In this document: positions 20,269-30,491 of the stretch, piece after piece | Position numbering within the stretch: position 1 is the first letter of the stretch | Layout: each line of letters starts with the position of its first letter | DNA from: a virus | Length of the DNA stretch: 35,184 nucleotides | Virus record (IMG/VR): IMGVR_UViG_3300020717_000018 | Span: 1-35,184 of that record | Strand: one strand, 5' to 3' | Made by a program: the position numbers and the translations under genes | Notes under the pieces: model-generated | What the model saw: the letters and a program-made list of their open reading frames with translations, nothing else | Database searches by the model: none | Told to the model about the DNA's origin: nothing

Positions 20269-20766
20269 ATGGCCGATCCTACCGATCTTCTCAGCACCCT
20301 TGGGCTCACCCCCGGTGTGGCTTTAGGCGGCCTCGGCCTTGGCTACGAAGCCCTGCGCGGCAACCAGATGCCCAAGGGATACCAGCCGCTCTCGCAGGCT
20401 GCCGGCACACTCGGCCAGGAAGGGCAGCAGATGATGTCCGCCGGCTTGGGCGGTCCTCTGCCGCCCGGCGCGCAGGCGCTCGTGAACCAGCAGCAGAACG
20501 CCGGCATGGCCAACGTGCGGTCGACCTACGACAAACTGGGCCTGTCGGGGTCCACAATGGAAGCCCAGGCCCAGCAGTCGGTCAATGAACAGACGATGGG
20601 CACGGCGTTCAAGATCTCGCAGGACATGATGACCCAAGGCATGAAAGCCACGGGGTTGAGCGAGGCTATGTACAGCGAGATCATGCAGGCCAACGTCGCT
20701 CAGGACACTGCGTTCGCTAAGGCAATCGGCAATTTCGCGGCGGCGCTTGCCGGCGCTTCGGCTTAA
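20269..20766 (+). CDS. paralog of the preceding C-terminal domain, 165 residues
   Basis: Nearly the whole protein aligns with residues 294-448 of the upstream product: LALAGLGMGYDVLKGNQMPK there versus VALGGLGLGYEALRGNQMPK here, then shared KLGLSGSTMEAQAQ, IMQANVAQ and AIGNFAAALAG. It has a short hydrophobic start and then Gln/Ala/Met-rich helices. It starts three bases after the previous stop. Likely a second internal virion or ejection subunit produced by tandem duplication, with the glycine-zipper part missing. Confidence 0.75.
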   Translation: MADPTDLLSTLGLTPGVALGGLGLGYEALRGNQMPKGYQPLSQAAGTLGQEGQQMMSAGLGGPLPPGAQALVNQQQNAGMANVRSTYDKLGLSGSTMEAQAQQSVNEQTMGTAFKISQDMMTQGMKATGLSEAMYSEIMQANVAQDTAFAKAIGNFAAALAGASA

Positions 20767-20775
20767 GAGGCAAGC

Positions 20776-22959
20776 ATGTCTGGATCGACAACCACCACCG
20801 CCGCCGACCCCACCGCCGTCGTCAACACGTTGGGGTCAGTAGCTACTCCAATGGGCACTGCTCCTAACGCCGAGACCAAACCAAAGCCCAAACCGGAACC
20901 TAAGGCGGCGGCCGCCCCCAAAGGCAGTTTCACCGACCAGATTCTGGCGCTCGGCCAACAAGGTTGGGACAAGCCTGCTCGGCCCAACGCAGTGCAAATC
21001 GAGCCTTGGACAAAAAAGCGCCCCGAGGCGGACCCGGTGCGTGAATTTGGCTCGTGGGCCAGCGGTTTGGCTATCTTAGCCGGCGCTCTTACGCGCACCC
21101 CCATGACCACAGCCCTGAACGCCTCGGCGGAAGCCATGAAAGCGATCCGCGCGGGCGATCTGGCGACTTACGAAGACCAGAAAAAGACCTGGCAAGAGAA
21201 CACCGACATCGCGATCAAAAACGCCGAGTTGCAATACAAGGCGTATGACTTGGCCTACAAAGAAGGCCACGATACTTACGCCGATCGCATGGCGGCGATT
21301 ACGACGGCGGCCACTACTTTCCACAACGAGGGCATGTTGCGTATCGCGCAACAGGGTGCGGCGGACAGTCATATTTCGGCGCTGCAAGCCCAGGCGTCGA
21401 ACGGCATTAACATCGCGAAAAATCACGGCGAGTATCTCTACGCCATGATGACCGGCCAACAAATCTACGAAAAGGAACGGGAAAAAAACCCGAACCTGCC
21501 CGAGTGGAAGTCCTTGGCTAACACCCCCGAAGGCCGGGACATGCAGAACGCATACTTCTACCGCGGGCATGTGCAGAATGCTGCGGAAGCCAAGCGTCTG
21601 GAGTTTGAAGCGTCCGCCAAAGGACAACAAGCGCAAGACGTTAATCTTTTAGCAAGATCCGATTTTCTGAACAAATTTGGCCGTGATCCAGTTCCGGGGG
21701 ACCCTTCGGACGACACCGCGATGGCTCAGTTCCGTAGAGATCGCGGCGCAAAAACCTCAACCTCGGACAAGATGTTCCAAGATAACCTCCTTGATGTTCA
21801 AAGGGACCCGGCTTGGAAAAACAAGACCCTGGCTGAACAAGAAAACGAGGCAAGGCGCCGCGTTGCCGACGCAAGTCACCACAAAGCCTGGGTCGAACAA
21901 AGCATGGACTTGATCGCCGCAGACTTGCGGGCCCAGCACATGGGCGACCCAGACTGGACTCCGGGCCGCGTTGCCAGCGAAGCAACTCAAGAGTTCAACA
22001 AGCGTCGCTCCCTCGGCAGCACCCAAGGCCGCATTGAGGCCGGGCCGATGCCGGGCTCCAAGGCGTGGTTTGACAATACGTTCTACCAAAAAGTCCTCGC
22101 TGATAACCCGGGCATTGAGCCTGGGGAAGCTGCGAAAAAAGCCAGGGAAATGTCTAAAAAGGCAGACAACGATTACCGTATTATCTCGGACGCAGACGCC
22201 AAGATGGCCGCCGACATGGCGCTCACGACCGGCGATACGTCCATGATGCAATCGTGGGGACGTAGCCCAGACAGTCGCGCAAAAATATTCACCGCGTTGC
22301 GGGAAGGCGCGCAAGCCCGCGGCATGTCGGTAGAAGACATTGCTATGCGCGAAGCCGAATGGGCGGGCATCATGCAAGCCGAACGATCGCTTGGTGTCCG
22401 GACGGCCACTTTGGAATCGGCAAACCAAGAAGCGAAACTGTTCATTCCGATGGTTCTTGAAGCGTCTGCCCATGTTAGTCTGACAAGTTACCCGTCCATC
22501 AACACCATCATGCTCGCGGGCGAAAAACAAATTGGCGACCCGAAAGTCGTCAAACTGGGCGTTGCCCTGAATGCTTTGAAGGGGGCCTATTCCCAAGTTC
22601 TGACCCGCACCGGGCAGCCCACGGACCAATCTCGCAAAAAAGCGGACGAAGTGCTGCAAGCAGCGTGGTCTAAAAATCAACTGTCTGCCGCCGTCCAACA
22701 GTTAGAAGCGGAAATCAACGCCGCCAGCCAAGTGCCGGACGCAGTGCAAGCGCAACTGCGGGCCCGTATGACTGCGGGGGTGCGGCCAGTTCAAACGCCC
22801 GGTGCTCCTGCCGCACCCGCTCCCGGCGGCGCTCGTATTCCCCCTTCTCTGCCGCCCAGTCTGTCTGGAAAAAACCTCCAATTCAGTCCTTCCGCGAACC
22901 AGTACCGAGACAAAGACAGCGGTAAAATTTACGACATCGAAGGGAACGAGGTGAAGTAA
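20776..22959 (+). CDS. large helical internal virion protein, 727 residues
   Basis: An N-terminal low-complexity segment (TKPKPKPEPKAAAAPKG, residues ~35-50) is followed by more than 550 residues of Ala, Gln, Lys and Glu-rich helix with no membrane segment other than a short Ala/Leu stretch (ASGLAILAGALTRTPMTTAL). A Pro-rich linker (APAAPAPGGARIPPSLPPSL) leads to a C-terminal NQYRDKDSGKIYDIEGNEVK, a small motif that may be a docking tag. Size and position after the Gly-rich ejection genes suggest a core or ejection protein like the T7 internal virion proteins. No transglycosylase motif is visible. The final TAATG overlaps the next gene. Confidence 0.65.
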   Translation: MSGSTTTTAADPTAVVNTLGSVATPMGTAPNAETKPKPKPEPKAAAAPKGSFTDQILALGQQGWDKPARPNAVQIEPWTKKRPEADPVREFGSWASGLAILAGALTRTPMTTALNASAEAMKAIRAGDLATYEDQKKTWQENTDIAIKNAELQYKAYDLAYKEGHDTYADRMAAITTAATTFHNEGMLRIAQQGAADSHISALQAQASNGINIAKNHGEYLYAMMTGQQIYEKEREKNPNLPEWKSLANTPEGRDMQNAYFYRGHVQNAAEAKRLEFEASAKGQQAQDVNLLARSDFLNKFGRDPVPGDPSDDTAMAQFRRDRGAKTSTSDKMFQDNLLDVQRDPAWKNKTLAEQENEARRRVADASHHKAWVEQSMDLIAADLRAQHMGDPDWTPGRVASEATQEFNKRRSLGSTQGRIEAGPMPGSKAWFDNTFYQKVLADNPGIEPGEAAKKAREMSKKADNDYRIISDADAKMAADMALTTGDTSMMQSWGRSPDSRAKIFTALREGAQARGMSVEDIAMREAEWAGIMQAERSLGVRTATLESANQEAKLFIPMVLEASAHVSLTSYPSINTIMLAGEKQIGDPKVVKLGVALNALKGAYSQVLTRTGQPTDQSRKKADEVLQAAWSKNQLSAAVQQLEAEINAASQVPDAVQAQLRARMTAGVRPVQTPGAPAAPAPGGARIPPSLPPSLSGKNLQFSPSANQYRDKDSGKIYDIEGNEVK

Positions 22960-25412
22960 TGGCCGGGCCAACTAAAACTACGGATTGGGTCGACGTCCCC
23001 GCCGCCAAATCAACTGGAGCCGCGGACTGGGTCGACGTCCCTTCGGCCAAACCGGCAGCGCCGGTGGGCTCAACCGCCAAGCTCAACCCGGAGTACGGCG
23101 GGTATGACAGCCCGGAAGCCAAAAAAGCGTACGGCGACCGCAAACCCACGGCTTACGCCGCGTCGCTTGCTCGCGGGGCGGCTCCAACTGCCGCAGGCGC
23201 CCTTTTAGGTGGAGCCGCCGGGTCTGTGCTTGGGCCTATCGGGGCTGCCGGCGGCGCCGCCGCGGGCGTCTTGGCGATGGCGGGGACCGAACTCGCGCTT
23301 AACACCTATAACGCCATTGCGGATGCATCGGGACTGCCAAAAGCAATCACGCCGCAGGAAGCAACCGACAAACTGCTCGACATGTTCGGGGTAGACCGGC
23401 CGAAAACCGAAGCCGATTTAGCTTTTCAAGCGCTCGGATCGGGGGTCGCCGGGGCTGGCGGCGTTGCGTCCGCCGCCGAGAGCCTCTCCCTCCGCGTGGT
23501 CGACCCTGTCGTTCGAGGGGTGTTGGAAACTATGGGGGCAAAACCCGCTGCTCAAGTCACGGCTGGGGCGTCTTCCGCCTTGTCCGCCGACCTGGCTCGT
23601 CGAGCGGGCGGCGGCCCGGCCACGCAGACCTTAGCGGGTCTAGCGGGCGGTTTTGTGCCGGGTTCCATTGAACAGGTCACCGCAAAGCCGCCGCCGACGC
23701 TCCTGGACACGTTAACGCCCTCGCAACAACAGGCAGTGACTAAAATTGCCGAACGCTTGCAAACAGACCACGACGCCGGCGGCCCGCATCCGATCAACGT
23801 CCTCGCTAATTTGGGTTCTGACCGCGCTCAAGGGGTACCGTCCACGTTGTCGGATGTCGGCGGCACAAACGTCTCCAAATTGTCTGGGGCGGTCGCCCGC
23901 GCCCCGGGCGAATCGTCCCAAATCGCTTCGACCAGTCTTGAAGAACGGCTGCAAGGGGCTGGAAAACGGCTTAATCAGACAGTCGAAGACCACATCGCGG
24001 CGGGTCCGACTACCCGAGGGGCCGCCTATTCTCTCAGCGTCGAACAACGCACTGCGTCCGGGCCTTTGTACGACAAAGCGTTCGAACCTGGCAGCGTAGC
24101 CCCGCTAGAAAAACAGTTTGAAGAGGCGTTTGACGCTTCGTCAAAAGCCGTCCGAGACGCGGAAAACGCCCATCGAGCGGCTGAACGGCAGCTAACCCAA
24201 GCTCAGGCCGCAAAATCGCGCGCCGGGGACGACGTGTACTTAAACAATTCCGCGCTGGCGGCCGAACGGGACGCGCAGTTGTCTTTACGGTCCTCAGAAC
24301 GTGAATTGGACGCGGCTCACGCGGCGCACGAAGAAAACCTTGAAAACCTACGGTCGGCCCAAACGGCTCGAGAAGCCGGAGAACGCGGGGGAGTTTACTC
24401 CCCGCGCGTCCGAGGGTTCTTAAAAGACCCGATTTTTAAGGACGGCATCAAGCGCGGCATTGAAATTCAGCGTCTTGAAGCGTTGGCCGAAAACCGCCCA
24501 ATGAACTTGACTGACTATGCCGTCAACGAGATGGGGGAAGTTATCAACACCCCCAACATGCGGTTGCTTGACGCCGCCAAACGCGGCTTAGACGACATTT
24601 TAGAAGAGTTTCGCGACAAAACCACGGGGAGGCTCGTGTTAAACGAACGCGGCGCCATGATCGAAGGCGTGCGCAAAAGCTACGTTGCCGAGTTAGATCG
24701 GTTGAACCCTGATTACGCTGTCGCTCGTCAGGCTTGGGCGGGGCCCGCTCGAGCTAAATCCGTGATGAAAGTCGGCAGTAACATCCTCCAGATGCACCCA
24801 GAGGACGTCCAGCGGTTTTATACCGATTTGTCCCCAAACGAGCAGAAGCACTTCAAAATCGGGGTCGCGCAGGCACTCAAAGACGCCATTGCGGAGGGCA
24901 GTGTGACCTCCCCAACGGTGCGCAAGCTGTCGTCCAGCAGTTTTGATTCCATGATGAAAGAGCGGTTCAAACCGCTGTTCAAAAACGACACTCAGTTCAA
25001 TGACTTCATTGACGCAGTGACGGGGGAACGGCGGATTTTAGAAAGCAAGACCCGATACAAAGGCGGGTCTCAAACCGCGGAACGAGACGCTGACGCCGCG
25101 GCGCAAGACCGCCGCACTCAGGATCTGGCGGCGGCGGCGTCCCATGCCTTTCACGGCAACTGGATCTCGGCGGCCAAAAAATTGCTCGAAAGCAAAAAAC
25201 AACTCGGACTGATTAACAACGCCGAGGCAAATGCCGAGACGGCGCGCATTCTTTTCGACGATAAGTTCGACCTCAACAGCCCTGTAGGCCGGGCGTTGAC
25301 GGAACTGCTCGAAAAACAAAACGCGGCGCAAGGCCAACCGCTTGACCCCGTAGCCCCTGCGGCTTACTCGGCACCGGGGGCCATTCTCGGCACTATGGGG
25401 GTCACCCCATGA
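22959..25412 (+). CDS. large ejection/internal virion protein with DWVDVP repeats, 817 residues
   Basis: The N-terminus carries two DWVDVP motifs (about residues 8-13 and 22-27) in an otherwise disordered stretch. A hydrophobic Gly/Ala region follows (residues ~72-120, APTAAGALLGGAAGSVLGPI and GAAAGVLAMAGTELAL), then helices. Residues ~380-490 form a long charged coiled-coil-like part (EEAFDASSKAVRDAENAHRA, SLRSSERELDAAHAAHEENL). Repeated W-x-D/E-x-P motifs at the start of large ejection proteins are a pattern I recognise in phages of proteobacteria. It is the last of the four probable ejection proteins. Its stop overlaps the next start (ATGA). Confidence 0.65.
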   Translation: MAGPTKTTDWVDVPAAKSTGAADWVDVPSAKPAAPVGSTAKLNPEYGGYDSPEAKKAYGDRKPTAYAASLARGAAPTAAGALLGGAAGSVLGPIGAAGGAAAGVLAMAGTELALNTYNAIADASGLPKAITPQEATDKLLDMFGVDRPKTEADLAFQALGSGVAGAGGVASAAESLSLRVVDPVVRGVLETMGAKPAAQVTAGASSALSADLARRAGGGPATQTLAGLAGGFVPGSIEQVTAKPPPTLLDTLTPSQQQAVTKIAERLQTDHDAGGPHPINVLANLGSDRAQGVPSTLSDVGGTNVSKLSGAVARAPGESSQIASTSLEERLQGAGKRLNQTVEDHIAAGPTTRGAAYSLSVEQRTASGPLYDKAFEPGSVAPLEKQFEEAFDASSKAVRDAENAHRAAERQLTQAQAAKSRAGDDVYLNNSALAAERDAQLSLRSSERELDAAHAAHEENLENLRSAQTAREAGERGGVYSPRVRGFLKDPIFKDGIKRGIEIQRLEALAENRPMNLTDYAVNEMGEVINTPNMRLLDAAKRGLDDILEEFRDKTTGRLVLNERGAMIEGVRKSYVAELDRLNPDYAVARQAWAGPARAKSVMKVGSNILQMHPEDVQRFYTDLSPNEQKHFKIGVAQALKDAIAEGSVTSPTVRKLSSSSFDSMMKERFKPLFKNDTQFNDFIDAVTGERRILESKTRYKGGSQTAERDADAAAQDRRTQDLAAAASHAFHGNWISAAKKLLESKKQLGLINNAEANAETARILFDDKFDLNSPVGRALTELLEKQNAAQGQPLDPVAPAAYSAPGAILGTMGVTP

Positions 25413-25669
25413 CCATTTTCACACCCGCCGCCCAGGTCGAGGGCAACGTGATCGCCGATAAACTGGCGAAGCTGGCGCTGAAAATAGCTGACGAATCATC
25501 CGCCGATGGCGTAGGATTGGCGGACCGGATCGATGCGTTTAAGGTACTCACCACCTACTACGTGAATACGACGAAGATCAACGCTGGTGTTGATCCCGAA
25601 CCTGATGACGGAGTACCGACTTTTGACAACCTCCAGCAACGCATCGCGTCTGCGTCAAATCGCTCCTGA
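25409..25669 (+). CDS. hypothetical small protein, 86 residues
   Basis: The ATG overlaps the preceding stop (ATGA). The product MTIFTPAAQVEGNVIADKLA, then KLALKIADESSADGVGLADR, then VLTTYYVNTTKINAG is acidic and helical in the first two thirds with an extended tail. No motif is recognised. Its last 65 bases overlap the start of the downstream membrane protein in another frame. It may be a small structural or lysis-control protein. Confidence 0.6.
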   Translation: MTIFTPAAQVEGNVIADKLAKLALKIADESSADGVGLADRIDAFKVLTTYYVNTTKINAGVDPEPDDGVPTFDNLQQRIASASNRS

Positions 25670-25925
25670 CCGTGAGATACCCGACCTCGCCCCAGTGGCC
25701 GCTCCGCCGGCAAATGACGCAGCGTTGGGCATCCTGCTCGTTGCCCTCAAGGCTTTGAGCCAGCGCACGATCGTAGCCCTCGGGCAACTCGCCGCGGTTC
25801 TGGCGCTCGGATCGGTGTGGTGGCTCTTCAACAACGCCTTGCCGGCCAACCCGACCGTCAACCAGCTCACCGGACTTGGCCTTTACGGCGCCCTGGTGCT
25901 GGCCGTCTTGTGGGTCAAACGCTAA
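25605..25925 (+). CDS. holin-like two-span membrane protein, 106 residues
   Basis: The ATG at 25605 (MTEYRLLTTSSNASRLRQIA) is the more plausible start; a GTG at 25587 is the alternative, and neither has a strong ribosome site. Two hydrophobic spans are visible: TIVALGQLAAVLALGSVWWLF and LTGLGLYGALVLAVLWV, separated by NNALPANPTVNQ, with a positive end (KR). Size and topology fit a holin or a small inner-membrane protein. No endolysin is found nearby, so the holin assignment is weak. Its frame is +1 relative to the overlapped gene. Confidence 0.55.
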   Translation: MTEYRLLTTSSNASRLRQIAPDREIPDLAPVAAPPANDAALGILLVALKALSQRTIVALGQLAAVLALGSVWWLFNNALPANPTVNQLTGLGLYGALVLAVLWVKR

Positions 25926-25942
25926 ACCAGAAGGATCTGACC

Positions 25943-26077
25943 ATGAAAAAGCCGATCAAAGCCGCCGCCAAAGCCGCCGCCAAAGGTATGTCGTACGGCA
26001 AAGGTATGCCGGATGCCAAGATGTCCAAGATGGGCAAGAAGACCGACGCTAAGAAGCCGGTCGCGGTCAAGAAATAA
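25943..26077 (+). CDS. Lys/Ala-rich basic small protein, 44 residues
   Basis: GAAGGA lies eight bases before the ATG at 25943. The peptide [20 protein letters not shown], then [13 protein letters not shown], then PVAVKK has Lys in more than a quarter of positions and no acidic residues except Asp. Histone-H1-like KAAAK repeats suggest nucleic-acid binding. The TAA overlaps the next ATG (TAATG), coupling it to the first fibre gene. The frame extends upstream but without a ribosome site. Function unproven. Confidence 0.65.
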   Translation: MKKPIKAAAKAAAKGMSYGKGMPDAKMSKMGKKTDAKKPVAVKK

Positions 26078-29000
26078 TGTCCGGCCCGAACACCCCCGGC
26101 CACGTCGCGATCTGGGCCACGCCCAGCACGACGAAAGATGGCGGCACCGCGTCTGCGGGGCTCGTCAATAGTCTGGGGCTGTACGGGAACGGGGGCACCC
26201 CCTTCGGCATTGTGAATAGCGCCACGCCCGCGCCGTTTTCCGGGTCCTACACAATCCTGGGCGCGGGCGTCTCGCAGACTGCCGCCTACCTGCAGGTCAA
26301 CGGCTCTCAGGGCCTGCCCTTCCAGATCCAGATCGACGGGATCACGGGGCTTCAGGTCAGCCACGCCGGCGTGACCCTACCGACCCCCCTGGCGCCCGCC
26401 AGCGGCGGCACGGGCCTGTCGTCCATCCCAGCCAATGGGCAGCTGCTCATCGGCAACGGGACGGGCTACACGCTCGGCACGTTGACAGGCGGTCCAGGCG
26501 TATCGATCACCAACGCCGCCGGGTCTGTGACCATCGGGTTCAGCGGCGCAGGTACCGGCACGGTGACCAGCGTCCAGTTGGCGACCGGTTCGACCGGCTT
26601 GACGGTCAACGGCGGCACAACCGCGACGGTTACGACCAGCGGAGCGTTTAACCTGGCCGGCACTCTGGCGCTCGCCAGTGGCGGCACGGGCGCATCGTCC
26701 ATCGCCGCCGGCATCGTGTCTTCCACGGGGTCGGTCCTGGCGTCCACGACGCTCGGCGCAGGCCTATCGTATTCTGCCGGGACGTTGAGCACGAGCGCGT
26801 TCACGTCGTTGGCCGCTGGCTCTGGCATCGCCGTCAGCGGGAACACGATCACGAACGCTGGCATCGTCAGCCTCGCCGCGGGCTCTGGCATCGCCGTCAG
26901 CGGGAACACGATCACGAACGCTGGCATCGTCAGCCTCGCCGCTGGCTCCGGCATCGCCGTCAGCGGGAACACGATCACGAACGCTGGCATCGTCAGCCTC
27001 GCCGCTGGCTCCGGTATCGTTGTCAGCGGGAACACGATCAGCGCCCTGAGCGTGACGGCAGGGTTGGTGTCGTCCAACGGCACTGTGCTGACAGCTACGA
27101 CCCTTGGCAGCGGCCTGTCTTGGTCCGCCGGGACGTTGAGCACGAGCGCGTTCACGTCGTTGGCCGCTGGTTCCGGCATCGCCGTCAGCGGGAACACGAT
27201 CACGAACGCTGGCATCGTCAGCCTCGCCGCTGGCTCCGGCATCGCTGTCAGCGGGAACACGATCACGAACGCTGGCATCGTCAGCCTCGCCGCGGGCTCC
27301 GGCATCGCTGTCAGCGGGAACACGATCACGAACGCCGGCGTCTTACAGCTCGGCACGGCCACCGGCACGATCGCTCTCGGCACCAACCTATCAATCACGT
27401 CCGGCACCCTAAACGCCTCCGGTGGCAGCGGCAGCGGCACTGTGAACTCCGGCACGGCTGGGCAACTGGCTTACTACGCCACCAGCACCAATGCCGTGTC
27501 CGGCCTTGCCGTAGGCACTGGTTTGACTGTCAGCGCCGGCACAATCTCCGTCACCGGCACGTCCACGTCGGTTGTGGCCATCGGCAGCCCTGTCACAGGG
27601 GGCACGAGCGGCGACTTCCTCTACGTCAGCGGCGGCAACCTCGCCCAGGTCGGGACGACCGGGACTGGCAACGTCGTGTTGGCGTCCAGCCCGGTGTTGG
27701 TCACGCCGACGCTTGGGGCGGCCACGGCGACGAGCGTCAACGGCTTGACGATTACTAGCACAACCGGCGTGTTGACCGTCGCGAGCGGCAAGACCCTAAC
27801 CGCCAGCAACTCGTTGGCGTTTGCCGGCACCGACGGCTCGACCCTCAACGTCGGGACTGGCGGCACTCTCGCGGCCCTGGCGTTCTTGTCGGCGGCGCCC
27901 GCCGGCACCCTGACCGGAAGCACTCTGGCGTCCGGTGTGACGACCTCGTCCCTCACCAGCGTTGGGACGTTGACAGGGTTGAGCGTCAACGGGACCATAA
28001 ACGCATACTACACTGGTAAATCTGGCCTACTGATAAACGAAGACAGTAGCGGCAACGTCTTTATCAACCAGCAAGACAACGGCCCGCTTATCTTCAACAC
28101 CAACAACACCGAACGCATGCGTATTACCGCAGCGGGAAACGTCGGCATCGGAACGACGACACCCAGCGTTAAGCTTTCTGTTGTCGCCAATACCAACGGG
28201 AATGACGGTTTTTTTGTATCAAACAGCAGCACTGGCGCATCCGCTGTGGGTGTAATTGGCGTTAGTGCGCAAGGATGGTCTGGCCTTCAGCTAATTCAAA
28301 TCCAATCATCTGGAACGGCGCTACTTTATACCAATGACAATGTGCCGATGCTTTTTGGGACCAATGCCACCGAACGCATGCGGATTACCGCCACCGGCAA
28401 TGTCGGTATTGGGAACAGCGCCCCCAGCTATTTGCTGGATGTGAATGGCACAGGGCGGTTTTCGGGGTCGCTTCTTGTCACTGGGAACGCGTACCTCAAC
28501 AGCATCTACCAGAGCAATTTGGACGTGTTTGCGTCTTTCTCGTCCGGAACAGCCGGCATAGATGCTGGCGCGCTGCTCACTCTGCTAAACACGAACAACT
28601 ACGGCGCGAACACCGTCAGCTACTCATCGACGGACAATCGCATTTTCAACATCAACATCAACACCACAACCGCCATCGAACTTAGGGCTTCCGCTACGGC
28701 CCAAATGATTTTTGCGGCAGCAAGTTATCAGTTCCAAAACTATGTTGGCATCGGGACCAGTTCTCCCGTCAGCCCGTTAACTGTCAACGGGCCTGGGGCT
28801 GCAACGCCCAGCTTGTCGGCTGCTGGTGGCGCGGTCACCATCAGCAACAACAACGACCTCGACCTGCAAATCGGCGAGGTCTCCGTAACGGGCTCTGCTG
28901 GGATATATTTGCAGTCGAAAAAACACACCAACGATGGGACTAGCTGGCAACTATACCTCAACCCGTTGGGCGGCAGTGTTGGCGTCGGCACAAACACGCC

Positions 29001-30474
29001 CGCGACCCTGCTCGATGTCGCCGGTACGATCAGCAAGAACGGCAAGCCCACGGCCCCGTGGATCAACGTCTGCACCGACTATGGCGCGACGACCGGCACT
29101 GACATCACGACCGCGCTGAACAACGCCATCGCGGCGGCCAACGCCAGCGCCAGCGGTGTGACCATCTACCTCCCGCCCGGCAACTACACGGTGTCGTCGA
29201 ACCTCACCGCGATCACCAACAACGGAGTCGGTATCGCCGGAGACAGCACGTACAACACGACCATAAATATCGCCTACGCGCCTGGCGCAGGCAACGCGGT
29301 GTTCACGTTTCAGAGCACGACCAGCGGTTCTCGCCTCCAGGGCGGATTCATGCGCGACCTTCAGGTCAGCTGCAACCCGACTTACATGACCTCGGGACAA
29401 GTGGTGAACACTAGTTTTACTTGGGATTTTTTATTCCAAAATTTGACGTTCAATCAGCCTTACAACGGCGTTTACAATCGCCAGTATAACGTTATGCGGT
29501 TCGAGGATTGTCGGTTCCAGAACATCAAAGGGATCTTTGGCATCCAGTGCTATGGGGACGGTTCTACCCGTAACGGCAGTGTTGATCGTTCGGACTTGCT
29601 CTACCTTCGCTCCGTCATCCTTAGTGGGAACCAAAACCTCGCTTCTGGGTCTGGCGGTTCAACACCATACCTGCTTTGGCTTGATGGGTTTATTCAAACC
29701 GTCCACTACAGCCACCTCATTATGCTTGAAGGCGGATATGGGTTCTACGCCACAAACACCCCCACGGCGTCGTTTACTGGGTCGATAAGCGGCACCACCT
29801 TGACTGTTACCGCCGTTTCATCAGGCGGTTTGGGTGTCGGGCAACTTATCAACGGCACCGGCGTTACGTCAGGTACGGTGATCACAGCCCTCGGAACGGG
29901 TACTGGCGGCACGGGTACTTACACCGTCAACAACAGCCAAACTGTCTCAAGCGGGTCAATCACGGCCACCGTCGCCCCCGGTAACTGGCCGTCGTTCATC
30001 TTTGGCGTGGACATTCAGATTGAGCAGTGCCGATACGCCGGCATTGCCGCGACCTGCTTGTGGGACGCCTATTTCAACGGCGTCTACAGCAACATCCACG
30101 GCACCACGACCGGCCTGACTTACTCCGCCCCAGGTGCTTTTCTCAACGGCACAACAGTGTCCGGCCAACCCACAATAACGCGCGTCGGGTTCAACAACGG
30201 CACAATGTCGGCTAACAACGATCACGGTTTAAAAGCCTTCAATGTCGTTAACCTGAGCCTGACGGACATGAACTTCTGGGAGAACGCTGGCTCGGGTATC
30301 TACACCCCCGGCTGTTCCAACGTGCTGGTGTCCGCCGTTCGCTCGTACGCTAACGTCAACTACGGCTGGGACGGATCGACCGGGACAAATCTCGCCGCGT
30401 CTGCTAGTAGCTTCCAAGGCAATACGGTCGGTTCGACTTACGGCACGATCTCCACCGCAGCTTGCTTCGTGTAG
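26077..30474 (+). CDS. long tail fibre/spike with beta-helix domain, 1465 residues
   Basis: A receptor-binding protein of modular build. Residues 1-165 ([50 protein letters not shown]) form an N-terminal domain shared with the two later fibres. Residues 244-423 contain seven 21-residue repeats. Between about 678 and 985 are four [11 protein letters not shown]-type motifs seen in trimeric phage fibres. From about 998 a pectate-lyase-like right-handed beta helix starts ([35 protein letters not shown]). It is interrupted at 1232-1298 by a 67-residue module also found in the hub protein. No chaperone domain follows. The beta helix may recognise or degrade surface polysaccharide; no catalytic residues can be assigned by eye. 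Confidence 0.85.
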   Translation: MSGPNTPGHVAIWATPSTTKDGGTASAGLVNSLGLYGNGGTPFGIVNSATPAPFSGSYTILGAGVSQTAAYLQVNGSQGLPFQIQIDGITGLQVSHAGVTLPTPLAPASGGTGLSSIPANGQLLIGNGTGYTLGTLTGGPGVSITNAAGSVTIGFSGAGTGTVTSVQLATGSTGLTVNGGTTATVTTSGAFNLAGTLALASGGTGASSIAAGIVSSTGSVLASTTLGAGLSYSAGTLSTSAFTSLAAGSGIAVSGNTITNAGIVSLAAGSGIAVSGNTITNAGIVSLAAGSGIAVSGNTITNAGIVSLAAGSGIVVSGNTISALSVTAGLVSSNGTVLTATTLGSGLSWSAGTLSTSAFTSLAAGSGIAVSGNTITNAGIVSLAAGSGIAVSGNTITNAGIVSLAAGSGIAVSGNTITNAGVLQLGTATGTIALGTNLSITSGTLNASGGSGSGTVNSGTAGQLAYYATSTNAVSGLAVGTGLTVSAGTISVTGTSTSVVAIGSPVTGGTSGDFLYVSGGNLAQVGTTGTGNVVLASSPVLVTPTLGAATATSVNGLTITSTTGVLTVASGKTLTASNSLAFAGTDGSTLNVGTGGTLAALAFLSAAPAGTLTGSTLASGVTTSSLTSVGTLTGLSVNGTINAYYTGKSGLLINEDSSGNVFINQQDNGPLIFNTNNTERMRITAAGNVGIGTTTPSVKLSVVANTNGNDGFFVSNSSTGASAVGVIGVSAQGWSGLQLIQIQSSGTALLYTNDNVPMLFGTNATERMRITATGNVGIGNSAPSYLLDVNGTGRFSGSLLVTGNAYLNSIYQSNLDVFASFSSGTAGIDAGALLTLLNTNNYGANTVSYSSTDNRIFNININTTTAIELRASATAQMIFAAASYQFQNYVGIGTSSPVSPLTVNGPGAATPSLSAAGGAVTISNNNDLDLQIGEVSVTGSAGIYLQSKKHTNDGTSWQLYLNPLGGSVGVGTNTPATLLDVAGTISKNGKPTAPWINVCTDYGATTGTDITTALNNAIAAANASASGVTIYLPPGNYTVSSNLTAITNNGVGIAGDSTYNTTINIAYAPGAGNAVFTFQSTTSGSRLQGGFMRDLQVSCNPTYMTSGQVVNTSFTWDFLFQNLTFNQPYNGVYNRQYNVMRFEDCRFQNIKGIFGIQCYGDGSTRNGSVDRSDLLYLRSVILSGNQNLASGSGGSTPYLLWLDGFIQTVHYSHLIMLEGGYGFYATNTPTASFTGSISGTTLTVTAVSSGGLGVGQLINGTGVTSGTVITALGTGTGGTGTYTVNNSQTVSSGSITATVAPGNWPSFIFGVDIQIEQCRYAGIAATCLWDAYFNGVYSNIHGTTTGLTYSAPGAFLNGTTVSGQPTITRVGFNNGTMSANNDHGLKAFNVVNLSLTDMNFWENAGSGIYTPGCSNVLVSAVRSYANVNYGWDGSTGTNLAASASSFQGNTVGSTYGTISTAACFV
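26806..27345 (+). repeat. two arrays of 63-bp intragenic repeats in the first fibre
   Basis: Copies begin at 26806, 26869, 26932 and 26995 (the last partial), and at 27157, 27220 and 27283. Each encodes 21 residues starting [22 protein letters not shown] identity is near complete, with only a few differences in the GCC-GCT/GCG and TCT/TCC codons. Both arrays are preceded by the same GTLSTSAFT-coding segment, so the second array arose by block duplication. In frame throughout, so repeat number can vary without breaking the fibre. Confidence 0.92.
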
Positions 30475-30491
30475 TTTGAGGACTAGTTAAA

